NCBI GenBank assembly: GCA_038240605.1
Contig: JBBSDP010000013.1
Coordinates: 32,308 to 96,307 of the forward strand
Origin: JBBSDP01 sp038240605
GTDB lineage: Bacteria > Planctomycetota > Phycisphaerae > Tepidisphaerales > Tepidisphaeraceae
DNA length: 64,000 nucleotides
Reading direction: 5' to 3'
Shown: positions 52,629-61,486 of the stretch, piece by piece
How the letters are laid out: every line of letters starts with the position of its first letter
Position numbering within the stretch: position 1 is the stretch's first letter
Translations under genes and position numbers: made by a program
The notes under the pieces: model-generated
What the model was told of the DNA's origin: nothing
What the model saw: only the letters and a program-made list of their open reading frames with translations
Database searches by the model: none

Positions 52629-52637
52629 TCCAACCCC

Positions 52638-54578
52638 ATGAGTCTTGCCAGCCTTCAGAATGTCGAGAAGACCTTTGGCAAGCGCGTCTTGTTCGAAGGG
52701 CTGCACTTCAACGTGGAGCGCGGGGAGCGCATTGGGTTTATCGGGGCGAACGGGGCGGGGAAGACGACGCTCTTCAAGATGCTGACGGACGCGGTGACGC
52801 CGGATGCCGGCGTGGTCGCGATCGCGCGCGGGGTGAAGGTCGGGCACCTCAGCCAGGATCCGGTCTTCGACCCGAAGAACGATGTGATGGACGAGGCGGA
52901 GCTGGCCTTCGCGGAGCTGCACGCGCTTTCCCACCGGCTGCGCGAAATCGAACAAGACATGGGCGGCCTGTCGGGCGAAGCCCTGGAAAAGATCCTCAAG
53001 CAATACCAGAACGTGCAGCACGACTTCGACCTGGCGGGCGGATATGCCTGGCGACACCGGCTCGAGGCGACGCTGCTTGGCGTGGGCCTGGGGCGCGAAA
53101 CGTGGGAACAGCATGTCGAGACGCTTTCCGGCGGGCAGCGCTCGCGCCTGGCGCTCGCCAAGCTCCTGATCAGCGCGCCGGACCTGCTGCTGCTGGATGA
53201 ACCCACCAACCACCTGGACCTGACGGCGATCGAATGGTTGGAAAAATACCTGCTGGAGTTCAGCGGCGCGGTCGTCCTCATCAGCCATGACCGGTACCTG
53301 CTGGATCGCCTGGCCACGCGGATCGTCTGGCTCACCCAATGCCGGCTGAAGAGTTACCCCGGCAACTACTCCGCCTTCGTGCAACAGCGCGACCTTCAGG
53401 AACTGACCCAGCAGCGGGCGTTCGAGCAGCAACAGGAGCAGATCGAGAAGCAGAAGGAATTCATCCGCCGGTTCGGAGCGGGGCAGCGCTCGAAGGAGGC
53501 CAAGGGACGGGAGAAGCGGCTCGATCGGCTTCTCAAGAGCGATCAGATGATCGGGAAGGTAGAGGCGGCGCGGGCGATCAACGTGTCGCTCGACACCGAT
53601 CGCCGGGCGGGCGACCAGGTGCTGCGCGTTCGCGAGCTGTCCAAGTCGTATGGGAGCAATTCGCTCTGGCAGGGCATCCGCTTCGATGTCGGCCGGGGCG
53701 AGCGCATTGGGATCATCGGCCCCAACGGCTCAGGCAAGACGACGCTGCTCGAAACGCTGCTGGGCCGCGCCGATGCAGACGCCGGCGAGATCAAGTGGGG
53801 CGCAAACCTGAACATCGGCTACTACGACCAGCGCCTCGACGACTTCGATCCTGAGAGCACCGTGCTGGAAGAGACCGCCGCCGACCGGCCGGGCATTCGC
53901 GAGCAGGAGGTTCGCGACGTGCTCGCCACCCTCCTCTTCCGCGGTGAAACGGTCCACAAGTCGATCGGCCTGCTCAGCGGCGGCGAGCGGGCCCGGGTCC
54001 GCCTCGCGCAGCTCCTGCTGGATAAACCCAATGTGCTGATGCTCGATGAACCGACCAACCACCTCGATATCGACTCGCGCGAGGCGCTCGAAGGCGCCCT
54101 CGCGCAGTTTCCCGGTACGCTGCTTTGCGTCAGTCACGATCGATATTTCCTCGACCGCGTCGTCCGACGGCTCTTCATCCTCGAACCGCCCCGGCTGATT
54201 GATTTCGCGGACGGATACGCCGCCTGGGCACGGAAGGTCGCCGACGAACAGGTGGCGGCGCGACAGCGCTCGGCTTCCGATCCGGAGCGATCGCGTGCCC
54301 GGGCAGCGGTTGCCGCGGAAACGGCGGCAAAGCCCTCCAAAGGGGCGTCGTCGAAAAAGGACAACCCCTACATGCGTCCCTTCGGCCGGCTGACGCTGGC
54401 GGAGCTGGAACAGCAGATCACCGACACCGAAGTTGAGATCGCGGAATGCCAGGCTGGCTTTGGTGACACCGCGAGTTTCAAGGATGCGGGGCGTGGTCGG
54501 CATTTGCAGGCGGAATACGAGCAGTTGTCGAAGAAGCTGGAAGCGCTCGAAGCGGAGTATTTCGCGCGCGAGACATGA
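52638..54578 (+). CDS. ABC-F family ATPase (Uup/EttA-like)
   Basis: The 646-residue soluble protein has two ABC domains without membrane segments. Domain 1 has GANGAGKTTLF, LSGGQRSRLALAK and LLLLDEPTNHLDLTAIEW; domain 2 has GPNGSGKTTLL, LSGGERARVRLAQ and VLMLDEPTNHLDIDSREA. A charged linker joins them and a helical C-terminal tail follows (LAELEQQITDTEVEIAECQA, DNA-binding-like as in Uup). ABC-F proteins act on ribosomes or, for Uup, in DNA metabolism. The ATG at 52638 is chosen; the open frame further up is repeat sequence. Confidence 0.92.
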   Translation: MSLASLQNVEKTFGKRVLFEGLHFNVERGERIGFIGANGAGKTTLFKMLTDAVTPDAGVVAIARGVKVGHLSQDPVFDPKNDVMDEAELAFAELHALSHRLREIEQDMGGLSGEALEKILKQYQNVQHDFDLAGGYAWRHRLEATLLGVGLGRETWEQHVETLSGGQRSRLALAKLLISAPDLLLLDEPTNHLDLTAIEWLEKYLLEFSGAVVLISHDRYLLDRLATRIVWLTQCRLKSYPGNYSAFVQQRDLQELTQQRAFEQQQEQIEKQKEFIRRFGAGQRSKEAKGREKRLDRLLKSDQMIGKVEAARAINVSLDTDRRAGDQVLRVRELSKSYGSNSLWQGIRFDVGRGERIGIIGPNGSGKTTLLETLLGRADADAGEIKWGANLNIGYYDQRLDDFDPESTVLEETAADRPGIREQEVRDVLATLLFRGETVHKSIGLLSGGERARVRLAQLLLDKPNVLMLDEPTNHLDIDSREALEGALAQFPGTLLCVSHDRYFLDRVVRRLFILEPPRLIDFADGYAAWARKVADEQVAARQRSASDPERSRARAAVAAETAAKPSKGASSKKDNPYMRPFGRLTLAELEQQITDTEVEIAECQAGFGDTASFKDAGRGRHLQAEYEQLSKKLEALEAEYFARET

Positions 54579-54636
54579 GATCCGAAACGTGAAACGTGAC
54601 GTGCGCCGGCGCGCCCGCTTGATAACTTGCTCAGGG

Positions 54637-56109
54637 TCAACCGACGCTCACCAGGTGTTCCATGAGCGTTCCCTTTGCCGCGCTAATGTGCTTCGCGCGG
54701 GGGCCTACGTAGTGGCAGAGCAGGCTCCGGCGGAATCGGTCGGCGGTGCGGTTGGGCGCGGAGCCGTGCAGCGTGCGACCTGAAAAGATTACCACGTCGC
54801 CCGGCTTCATCTCGATGCCGATCGGCAGCGGACAGGAAGCCGGCACGCACGCCTGGCCGGGCGTGCTGGAGAGGGCGGGGTCGGCCGGCTCCACTGGCAG
54901 GACCGGGAGCCTGTGGGAACCCGGGACGAGCATCAGGCATCCGTTGTCGTCGTCGCTGTCTTCCAGCGCGATCCAGACGCCGATCAGGGGATCGATGGGA
55001 ATGTACTGTTGATCCTGGTGGATCGCCTGTCCGCGCGCGCCGGGCGGTTTGAAGTAGAGCATCGTCTGGTTTACGACGGGCTGATCGCCGATGAACTGGC
55101 GGACCAGGGCAAGCAGCCGTGAGTCGGCGACCGAGCGGGCGGTGAGGCCGTCCCACAGGTGCATGTTCAACATGCGCGGGAACTGGTTGAGCGGGTCTTC
55201 GGCCAGGGCTGGGTCGCCTCCGAGATCGCCGGGGCGCGGGCCTTCGGCGCGGAGGCGCATGTAGTGCTCGCGCATCTGCACCGCCTCGGCGGCGCCTAGC
55301 ACGCCGCGGACGACCACGTACCCTTCCTCCTGGAACCGCTGGACGAGTTCCTGGCTGACGTGCGATTCCTGCTCGTCAAACTCATCGCCGCGGAAGATGT
55401 TGCCCAGGTAGGAAGACCGGACGGCGGGATCGTTGATGATCTGCCGCGGCGTCCCTTCTCGAAACACGCGGCCTTCGTCGATGATCAACGCGCGGTCGCA
55501 CACCTTAAGCGTCTGTTCGACGTTGTGATCGGTGATCAGCACGCTCTTGCCGAACTCGTTCTTGAGCCGTTTCACCTCGGCCTGAAGGTCCTCGACCGCG
55601 ATCGGATCGACGCCGCTGAACGGCTCGTCGAGCAGGATCAACATAGGGTCGCGCACGAGGGCGCGGGCGATCTCGAGCTTGCGGCGTTCACCGCCGCTCA
55701 GCGTGTAGGCGGGCTGGTTGCGGGTCTTGAGCAAGCCATATTGATCGAGGAGCTGGTTGGCGCGCAGGTGTCGTTCGGAGCGGGTGAGATGGAGGGTTTC
55801 GAGAATGGCCTGGAGATTCTGCCAGACGGTGAGGCGCTGAAAATCGCTCCGCTCCTGCGAGAGGTAGCCGATCCCCTTGCGCGCCCGCTTGTACATCGGG
55901 AGATGGGTGATGTCGGACCCGTGAAATGCGACCGCCCCACGGTCGGGGACGACCATCCCGAGGATCATGCGAAAGGTGGTGGTCTTTCCCGCCCCATTTC
56001 GGCCGAGCAGGCCGACGATCTCCTGCTGCTGGAGCACGAAGCTGACCTCGTCGACCACCACTCGGCCGTTGTAGCTCTTGCACAGCTTTGTGGTTTCGAG
56101 CAGGTTCAT
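54637..56109 (-). CDS. LptB-type ABC ATPase fused to a PhyH-family Fe/2-oxoglutarate dioxygenase
   Basis: Residues 1-240 are an LptB-like ATPase: Walker A GRNGAGKT (36-43), signature LSGGE (137-141), Walker B LILLDEP with Glu162, and His195 in ITDHNVEQ. LptB powers lipopolysaccharide export. Without a stop or new start codon, residues about 252-480 continue as a phytanoyl-CoA-dioxygenase-like domain: iron ligands H364-x-D366 (IHQDQQYIP) and His448 (RTLHGSAPN), with Arg460 for the co-substrate. LptB normally ends near SSYLGNIF, which here runs into GDEFDEQESH and then the second domain. The dioxygenase substrate is unknown. lpxD is 2 kb away. Confidence 0.88.
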   Translation of the reverse strand: MNLLETTKLCKSYNGRVVVDEVSFVLQQQEIVGLLGRNGAGKTTTFRMILGMVVPDRGAVAFHGSDITHLPMYKRARKGIGYLSQERSDFQRLTVWQNLQAILETLHLTRSERHLRANQLLDQYGLLKTRNQPAYTLSGGERRKLEIARALVRDPMLILLDEPFSGVDPIAVEDLQAEVKRLKNEFGKSVLITDHNVEQTLKVCDRALIIDEGRVFREGTPRQIINDPAVRSSYLGNIFRGDEFDEQESHVSQELVQRFQEEGYVVVRGVLGAAEAVQMREHYMRLRAEGPRPGDLGGDPALAEDPLNQFPRMLNMHLWDGLTARSVADSRLLALVRQFIGDQPVVNQTMLYFKPPGARGQAIHQDQQYIPIDPLIGVWIALEDSDDDNGCLMLVPGSHRLPVLPVEPADPALSSTPGQACVPASCPLPIGIEMKPGDVVIFSGRTLHGSAPNRTADRFRRSLLCHYVGPRAKHISAAKGTLMEHLVSVG

Positions 56110-56682
56110 GCCAGCAGGGACAACGCCTCCAACGCCGATGGCGGCACTTAGAACGGGTCAGGTATCTTGCGTTAAGCGCCCGGGAAATCAAGCACCTCAC
56201 CTCGATGTGGATAACTCGTGTATAAGCTCGGCGGCAGGCCGAAAAGCGCTGCTCGGTGATGAGATTGTGGGTGGATTCCTGGGCTGGTGTTTACGATTGT
56301 TGCCGCTCTTGCAACAACCCGCTGCTTTTTCGCGTGTAACGTGTTTTTTAATATGTGTTTACATCAAATTCAGCATGTTTGGCGCGGGCGAGCTTCTGGT
56401 AGGGGTGAACGTCGTGAAACCTTCGCGGCACAAGCTCGGCCATTGCTCGAACCTTCAGGCCCAACCGCAGTTGTGGATAACCCGGAAGATTGCTCTGCCT
56501 GACGCCGGACCTCGATATTTTTGCTTGATTTAACTTCCGCGGTATCTTTTTCTACTGTTCAGTTCGTTCCTTTGGCACGGGGGACGGATCCCGCTTGGGA
56601 AGGGCTCGGCGGGTACGGGTTGTGCTCCAGTTCGCGGGGCGAATGTAAGCAGTCTCGCGCACGTCTGAAAGGAGTGGCTTCC
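56110..56682. other. 573-base intergenic region with two perfect DnaA boxes
   Basis: Between two divergent genes lie two exact DnaA boxes (TGTGGATAA at 56207-56215 and 56472-56480), the same strand, 265 bases apart. An AT-rich tract (TGTTTTTTAATATGTGTTTA, near 56340-56359) lies between them. The downstream part is the long leader of the cold-shock gene. No coding frame is recognised. Confidence 0.5.
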
Positions 56683-56898
56683 ATGGCCACCGGCAAGGTG
56701 AAGTGGTTTAACGACCAAAAGGGCTTCGGGTTTATCTGCCCCGAGAACGGCGGCAAGGACGTATTCGTCCACCATTCCGTCATCGATGGGGAAGGATTCA
56801 AGACGCTTCAGGAGAACGAGTCTGTCGAATACGAAGCAGAAGACGGACCCAAGGGCGCAAAGGCGACGAAGGTTCGCCGTCTCGTTCCCGCCGAATAG
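56683..56898 (+). CDS. Cold-shock protein (CspA family)
   Basis: The 71-residue protein has the cold-shock domain RNA-binding motifs KWFNDQKGFGFI and DVFVHHSVI. AAGGAG stands 8 bases before the ATG. Such proteins melt RNA structure at low temperature, and their mRNAs typically have long 5' leaders, as here (over 100 bases without coding). A terminator follows at 56933-56972. Confidence 0.95.
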   Translation: MATGKVKWFNDQKGFGFICPENGGKDVFVHHSVIDGEGFKTLQENESVEYEAEDGPKGAKATKVRRLVPAE

Positions 56899-56932
56899 CG
56901 CTGCACCGCTTTTCGATCCATTTAATATCAAG

Positions 56933-56972
56933 CCCGCCCGTCGCCAGTTGCGCCGGGCGGGTTCTTGTTTTT
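56933..56972 (+). terminator. Intrinsic terminator of the cold-shock gene
   Basis: CCCGCCCG (56933-56940) and CGGGCGGG (56954-56961) form a perfect 8-base stem with a 13-base loop, followed by TTCTTGTTTTT. Confidence 0.85.
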
Positions 56973-56994
56973 CACGAGCTGAGCACGACGAGTC

Positions 56995-59274
56995 TCAAGC
57001 CGGATCAAGTCGCGCGTACTCGAGGATAAGCGTCTTTCGACCAGCGCGATCGAACTCGATGGTCGCGCGCGTCTGCTCTCCCATTCCCGTGATGTCGGCG
57101 ACGCGCCCGAGGCCGAAGCTCGGATGCTTGACGCGCTGCCCCTTCTGAAACGCAAACGCGCGCGTCTCTCCGAGCGCCGTGCGACCGCCGTAGCTGCGCG
57201 AGTCGTCCCCGTCACGATCGGGGATCCTCGTGTGATCGAAGATCGCGAGGGAGTCGGGCGGCAGCTCGTTAAGGAACTGAGAGGTGATCGTGCGCTCGCG
57301 GAGGCCGCGGATCGTGCGGGTGTTGGCTTTGGAGAGGATCAGCCGCTCCTGCGCCCGCGTGATGCCAACGAAAAATAGCCTTCGTTCTTCCTCCAGCTCA
57401 TCCGGATTGCCCCGCGAGCGGGAGTGGGGAAGGATGCCATCCTCCAATCCGATGATGGCAACGACCGGGAATTCCAGGCCCTTCGCCGCGTGCAGCGTCA
57501 TCAGGGTCACGGCGCCGCCGGCGCCCTTGAAGTGATCGGCGTCGCTGACCAGGCTGACGATGCCGAGGTATTCGTCGAGAGAGCCCTCGGGGTTCTGCTG
57601 GTCGTACTCGGCGGCGGAGTTGATCAGTTCGTTCACGTTGGCCAGCTCTTCGAGCTCTTCGCCGCCGGTCTTCTTGAGCAGTTGCTCGAGGCCACTGCGC
57701 CGTACGACATCTTCCATCAACCCCTGGACGCCGCCCCTGTTCGGGTTCTTCTTCGGCTCAAACATTGCCCCCGATTCCCGCGGCGCAACCGTTGAAGCCT
57801 GCTCCGGCGACGGAGCCGGCGATTCCGTTGCGATCTGCCGCCGCCATTGTCGGACCATCTCCACGAACGACCGCGCCCCGCTGGCCGCCCGCGACGAGAG
57901 GCCGGGAATGGAACCGGCCTGTTCGAGCGCCTCCCAGACGGAGGCGCCATGCGCGACGGCGTACGCGCTGATCTGCTTGAGGGCCGCATCACCCAGGCCG
58001 CGGGTGGGGACGTTGGCGATGCGCGCAAGGCTGACCTCGTCGCGCGGGTTGGCGATCGCCCGGAGGTAAGCCAGGACGTCCTTGATCTCCTTGCGATTGT
58101 AAAATTCGACGCCGCGGGCGATCTGGTACGGCACGTTGGCCCGACGCAGCGCATCTTCCATCACGCGCGACAGGGAATTCATGCGATAGAAGATCGCCAT
58201 CTGGCTCCACGCCTGGCCCTGCTTTTCGTGCAGGTCCCGAAACGTGCGCATGATCCGGTCGGCCTCATCGTGCTCGTCCTGGGCCAGGAAAACACTGGCT
58301 TGCTCTCCTTCGGCGTTCTCGGTCCAGAGAGATTTGTCCTTCCGCCGGGTGTTGCTGCTGATGAGCTGTGAGGCGATGGCGAGGATCTTTCGGGTCGAGC
58401 GGTAATTCTGCTCGAGCCGCACGACCCTGGCGTCGGGATAGTCCTTCTCGAAATCCAGGATGTTCTGGATGTTGGCGCCGCGCCAGGCATAGATCGACTG
58501 GTCGGGATCGCCGACCGCGCAGATGTTGCGATGGCGCAGCGCGATCGCGTGGGCGATCACGTACTGGGCGTGGTTCGTGTCCTGATACTCGTCGATCAGC
58601 AGGTACTGGAATCGATCCTGAATCTCGCGGAGCACGTCTGGATAGTCGCGGAACGCCTGGGCCGTGCGGAGCAGCAGATCGTCGAAATCCAGCGCGTTGT
58701 TCCGGTCGAGCAGTTGCTGGTAGGCGCTGAAGATCCGCGCGACGGTTCGCTGATAAAAATCGCCGCCGCGCCGCGCATAAGCATCGGACGAGAGGAGCCG
58801 GTTCTTGGCGTTGCTGATCGTCGCGTGAACGGCGGAGGGCGGAAAGTTGTTCGTCGACACGTTCAGCGTCTTGATCGCCTCTTTCAACAGCTTGGTCTGG
58901 TCCGCTGAATCAAAGATGCTGAAGTTGTTCGGCAGCCCGATCCGCGGCGCATAGTGCTTGAGGATGCGCAGGCACAGCGAGTGGAACGTGCAGATCATTG
59001 CCCACGGCTGTTCGAGCCGGCCAAAGTCGTACGGCGGACGCCCGACCAGCGTCCCCACCCGGGCCTTCATCTCTCCCGCCGCCTTATTTGTGAAAGTAAT
59101 CGCGGCGATCGAATAGGCGGGAATCCCCTGGCCGATCAGGTGGGCGACCCGCCGGGTAATCACGCGCGTCTTGCCGCTGCCCGCGCCGGCGATGATCAGC
59201 AGCGGCCCATCGACGTGCGTCGCCGCCTCGCGCTGGGGCGCGGTCAGGTCCTCAAGATACGCCTCGCTTGCCAC
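56995..59274 (-). CDS. UvrD/PcrA-type ATP-dependent DNA helicase
   Basis: The 759-residue superfamily 1 helicase has LTAPQREAATHVDGPLLIIA (Q motif), AGAGSGKT (Walker A), ITFTNKAAGEM (Ia), LIDEYQDTN (II), GDPDQSIYAWRGA (III), VRLEQNYRSTRKI (IV), VTLMTLHAAKGLEFP (V) and VGITRAQERL (VI). The C-terminal basic tail matches PcrA/UvrD, which act in repair and removal of proteins from DNA. The start is GTG at 59274. It is convergent with the cold-shock gene. Confidence 0.94.
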   Translation of the reverse strand: MASEAYLEDLTAPQREAATHVDGPLLIIAGAGSGKTRVITRRVAHLIGQGIPAYSIAAITFTNKAAGEMKARVGTLVGRPPYDFGRLEQPWAMICTFHSLCLRILKHYAPRIGLPNNFSIFDSADQTKLLKEAIKTLNVSTNNFPPSAVHATISNAKNRLLSSDAYARRGGDFYQRTVARIFSAYQQLLDRNNALDFDDLLLRTAQAFRDYPDVLREIQDRFQYLLIDEYQDTNHAQYVIAHAIALRHRNICAVGDPDQSIYAWRGANIQNILDFEKDYPDARVVRLEQNYRSTRKILAIASQLISSNTRRKDKSLWTENAEGEQASVFLAQDEHDEADRIMRTFRDLHEKQGQAWSQMAIFYRMNSLSRVMEDALRRANVPYQIARGVEFYNRKEIKDVLAYLRAIANPRDEVSLARIANVPTRGLGDAALKQISAYAVAHGASVWEALEQAGSIPGLSSRAASGARSFVEMVRQWRRQIATESPAPSPEQASTVAPRESGAMFEPKKNPNRGGVQGLMEDVVRRSGLEQLLKKTGGEELEELANVNELINSAAEYDQQNPEGSLDEYLGIVSLVSDADHFKGAGGAVTLMTLHAAKGLEFPVVAIIGLEDGILPHSRSRGNPDELEEERRLFFVGITRAQERLILSKANTRTIRGLRERTITSQFLNELPPDSLAIFDHTRIPDRDGDDSRSYGGRTALGETRAFAFQKGQRVKHPSFGLGRVADITGMGEQTRATIEFDRAGRKTLILEYARLDPA

Positions 59275-59343
59275 GCTGGCGGACTATAGCGGGGCAGAGC
59301 CGGGAGATGTAGAGCACTGACGCGCCCGGGCGGCGAGCGTCAC

Positions 59344-59715
59344 TCAGGTCGGCGGGCACCATGCCTCCAGCTCGCTGAGGAACTCGTGGAGCGCCGTGGC
59401 CGAATTGTGTTCCAGGTCATCGCCCTGATGAAGCAGCGTGAAGTTTTCTCGAACGGCACTGCACGCAAGTTGCTGAAGTGCGCCACGGTACGGCCCGCTG
59501 CGCAGCACGTCATGGTAGCGCGCCCGAAAATAGTCGTACCCCTCCGGATGCTCCTCGAACCAGTCCCAGATCCCGCGCGGCGGACCCAGGTGGCAAAGCA
59601 CGTGATCCACCCGACACCATTCCCGCAGCTCACGGGTGAGCCCGAACGGCTCCACCCAAATCCGCTGCCCGTCCGACGCTTCCACCGGATCCAGAAAATG
59701 CTTCACGCAAATCAT
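59344..59715 (-). CDS. DUF488 (YeaO-like) protein
   Basis: The 123-residue protein has FLDPVEASDGQRIWVEPFGL (family DGxRxLVDRLWPRG region), LGPPRGIWDWFEEHPEGYDY, FRARYHDVL and FTLLHQGDDLEHNSATALHE, the DUF488 pattern ending in a small C-terminal helix. The function is unknown. The ATG at 59715 is chosen because GAGG lies 6 bases upstream. It is 69 bases upstream of the helicase start, same strand. Confidence 0.75.
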   Translation of the reverse strand: MICVKHFLDPVEASDGQRIWVEPFGLTRELREWCRVDHVLCHLGPPRGIWDWFEEHPEGYDYFRARYHDVLRSGPYRGALQQLACSAVRENFTLLHQGDDLEHNSATALHEFLSELEAWCPPT

Positions 59716-59947
59716 CGTCCACCTCATCGCGAGAACCGGGTGCAACCCGTCCTCAACAATAAGACGATGGAAAGTTCGTGAAGTTGGGCACGATGCGGTT
59801 TGCGGTCACTTTCCCCCCGGCCGAGCGAAGTGGCGAAGCCCTGATTCGGGAAGGATGGGATTGTTCGGACCCGAAGTATGTCGGGACAATTCGGCGACTC
59901 CCTCTACCAGTTTCCACATCAGCCGATAGACTTCCCACCACCTGCGT

Positions 59948-60643
59948 ATGCCGTTGCTTCCATCGTCCCGACCGGCTTTCCTGACCTTCATCGTTTCCTT
60001 GGCGACTTGCGTGGCCGTGGGCGGCTGCGCTCACGACGCGCCGCGGCGGCGTTCGGTTCCCCTGAACCTCTCGACGCCGAAGGATGCGGCGCTGACGTTC
60101 GTGCGGGCGATCGGGCAGGGAGACGCTGCTACAGCCAAGGCGGCGAGCCTGGGAACCGATGCGCAGAAGCACTGGATCGATGCGGTTGCGGGACTGATCG
60201 ATGGGCTGCGCCGCCTCGACGAGGCCCTGCTCGGCCGCTTCGGGCAGGCGGCGGAACGGATGCACATCAACCTCAACGATTCGCTCCGGCCCCTTTCCGA
60301 ACACGCCGAAGCGGAGATCGAGTCGGCGACGGTAAAGGAAGTCGACCAGCAGGCGAGCGTGATCCCGCTCGGCCGAACGGTGAGCATCCAGGTCCCCTAT
60401 GCCCGCCGGCTGCGGCTGGACCACGGGACCTGGAAGGTCGACTTGCCAACGCTCTACACCGAAGACCCCCGCCTTGGAATCGCCGCCGAATCCCCGGACA
60501 TCCAGATCTACGAACGGGCCGGGAATGCCCTGCGCGGGGTAGCGCGTGATATCGCCAGCGGGCGGTACAAAACCCTGGCCGCCGCCCGGGACGCGGTCAA
60601 TGAGCAGATGGGGAGCGTCCACTCGGGAATTGGGGTGCATTAA
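59948..60643 (+). CDS. Lipoprotein of unknown function
   Basis: The 231-residue protein has a lipoprotein signal (hydrophobic residues 11-24, lipobox VGGC at 24-27). It then has a helical and beta mixed region: PLNLSTPKDAALTFVRAIGQ suggests an N-terminal DUF4878/NTF2-like stress domain (a common small exported fold), and GTWKVDLPTLY a C-terminal strand-rich part. The family is not certain. It lies upstream of the RRM gene leader. Confidence 0.68.
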   Translation: MPLLPSSRPAFLTFIVSLATCVAVGGCAHDAPRRRSVPLNLSTPKDAALTFVRAIGQGDAATAKAASLGTDAQKHWIDAVAGLIDGLRRLDEALLGRFGQAAERMHINLNDSLRPLSEHAEAEIESATVKEVDQQASVIPLGRTVSIQVPYARRLRLDHGTWKVDLPTLYTEDPRLGIAAESPDIQIYERAGNALRGVARDIASGRYKTLAAARDAVNEQMGSVHSGIGVH

Positions 60644-60896
60644 GAGATCGTTCGGCGAGGGTCGCGGCCCCAGCCGGCCGAAATTTTTTGCTTGCCGCAG
60701 GGGAAGCAGAGTGCTAACAATGGGGATCAAGGTGGTGGGTTCGTCGATCGGCCTCAGGAAAACGTCTCGTGGTTCTGTCCTTCCTCCGTCTGCGTCGCAC
60801 ATCCCCCGGTTGGTATGTCAACCTCTTTCAATGTTGGCCCGGAAAGAACCGTTCAAAATACGGGCCAATGGGTACCCATTCAGAGGAGATCCAACA

Positions 60897-61316
60897 ATGG
60901 GTAAGAAGTTGTACGTCGGCAACCTGAGCTACCAGGTAGATAGCTCGGAACTTGAGCAATTGTTTGCTCAGCATGGGCAGGTCGTTTCCGCCCAGATCAT
61001 CAACGACCGGGACACCGGCCGCAGCAAGGGCTTCGGATTCGTCGAGATGGCTAACGATAACGAGGCCCAGGCCGCGATCGATGCCCTCAACGGGCAAGAG
61101 CACGGCGGACGCGCCCTCACCGTCAACGAAGCTCGCCCGCGTGAAGAGCGCGGCGGGGGCGGTGGAGGTGGCGGCTACGGTGGCGGCGGTGGCGGCGGCG
61201 GGGGCCGACGCGGCGGCTTTGGCGGCGGCGGTGGCGGCGGTGGTCGCGACCGCGGCGGCTTCGGCGGAGGAGGTGGACGCGGCGGCGGCGGTGGCGGCGG
61301 ACGCGACCGCTTCTAA
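60897..61316 (+). CDS. Glycine-rich RNA-recognition-motif protein
   Basis: The 139-residue protein has one RRM: RNP2 LYVGNLSY (residues 4-11) and RNP1 KGFGFVEM (near 45-52), then NEARPREERGG and a tail of glycine runs with RRGG, RDRGG and RDRF (RGG-like). Such proteins resemble cyanobacterial and plant cold-inducible glycine-rich RNA-binding proteins. GAGGAG precedes the ATG. The 253 bases upstream hold no gene and probably a long leader. A terminator follows at 61353-61380. Confidence 0.93.
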   Translation: MGKKLYVGNLSYQVDSSELEQLFAQHGQVVSAQIINDRDTGRSKGFGFVEMANDNEAQAAIDALNGQEHGGRALTVNEARPREERGGGGGGGGYGGGGGGGGGRRGGFGGGGGGGGRDRGGFGGGGGRGGGGGGGRDRF

Positions 61317-61352
61317 TCGTCCCTTTCCATTCGACGCAACGTTTTTCAGGAC

Positions 61353-61380
61353 CCTCGCCACTCAGGCGGGGATTCTTTTA
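61353..61380 (+). terminator. Intrinsic terminator after the RRM gene
   Basis: CCTCGCC (61353-61359) and GGCGGGG (61365-61371) form a stem with one T-G wobble and a 5-base loop, followed by ATTCTTTTA. Confidence 0.75.
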
Positions 61381-61486
61381 TTCCCCGATCCGCCACGTCG
61401 CTTCCAGACGACGACTCGAACACTTCCGGCCGCTCAAGGTATGATGGAGACACGGGTAACACTTCTCTTTTTCTCGGGAACTTCGC

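Noticed and set aside
59778..59984. Plus-strand short frame of 68 codons beginning MKLGTMRF
   Set aside because: It overlaps the lipoprotein start in another frame, has no family resemblance and no good ribosome site.
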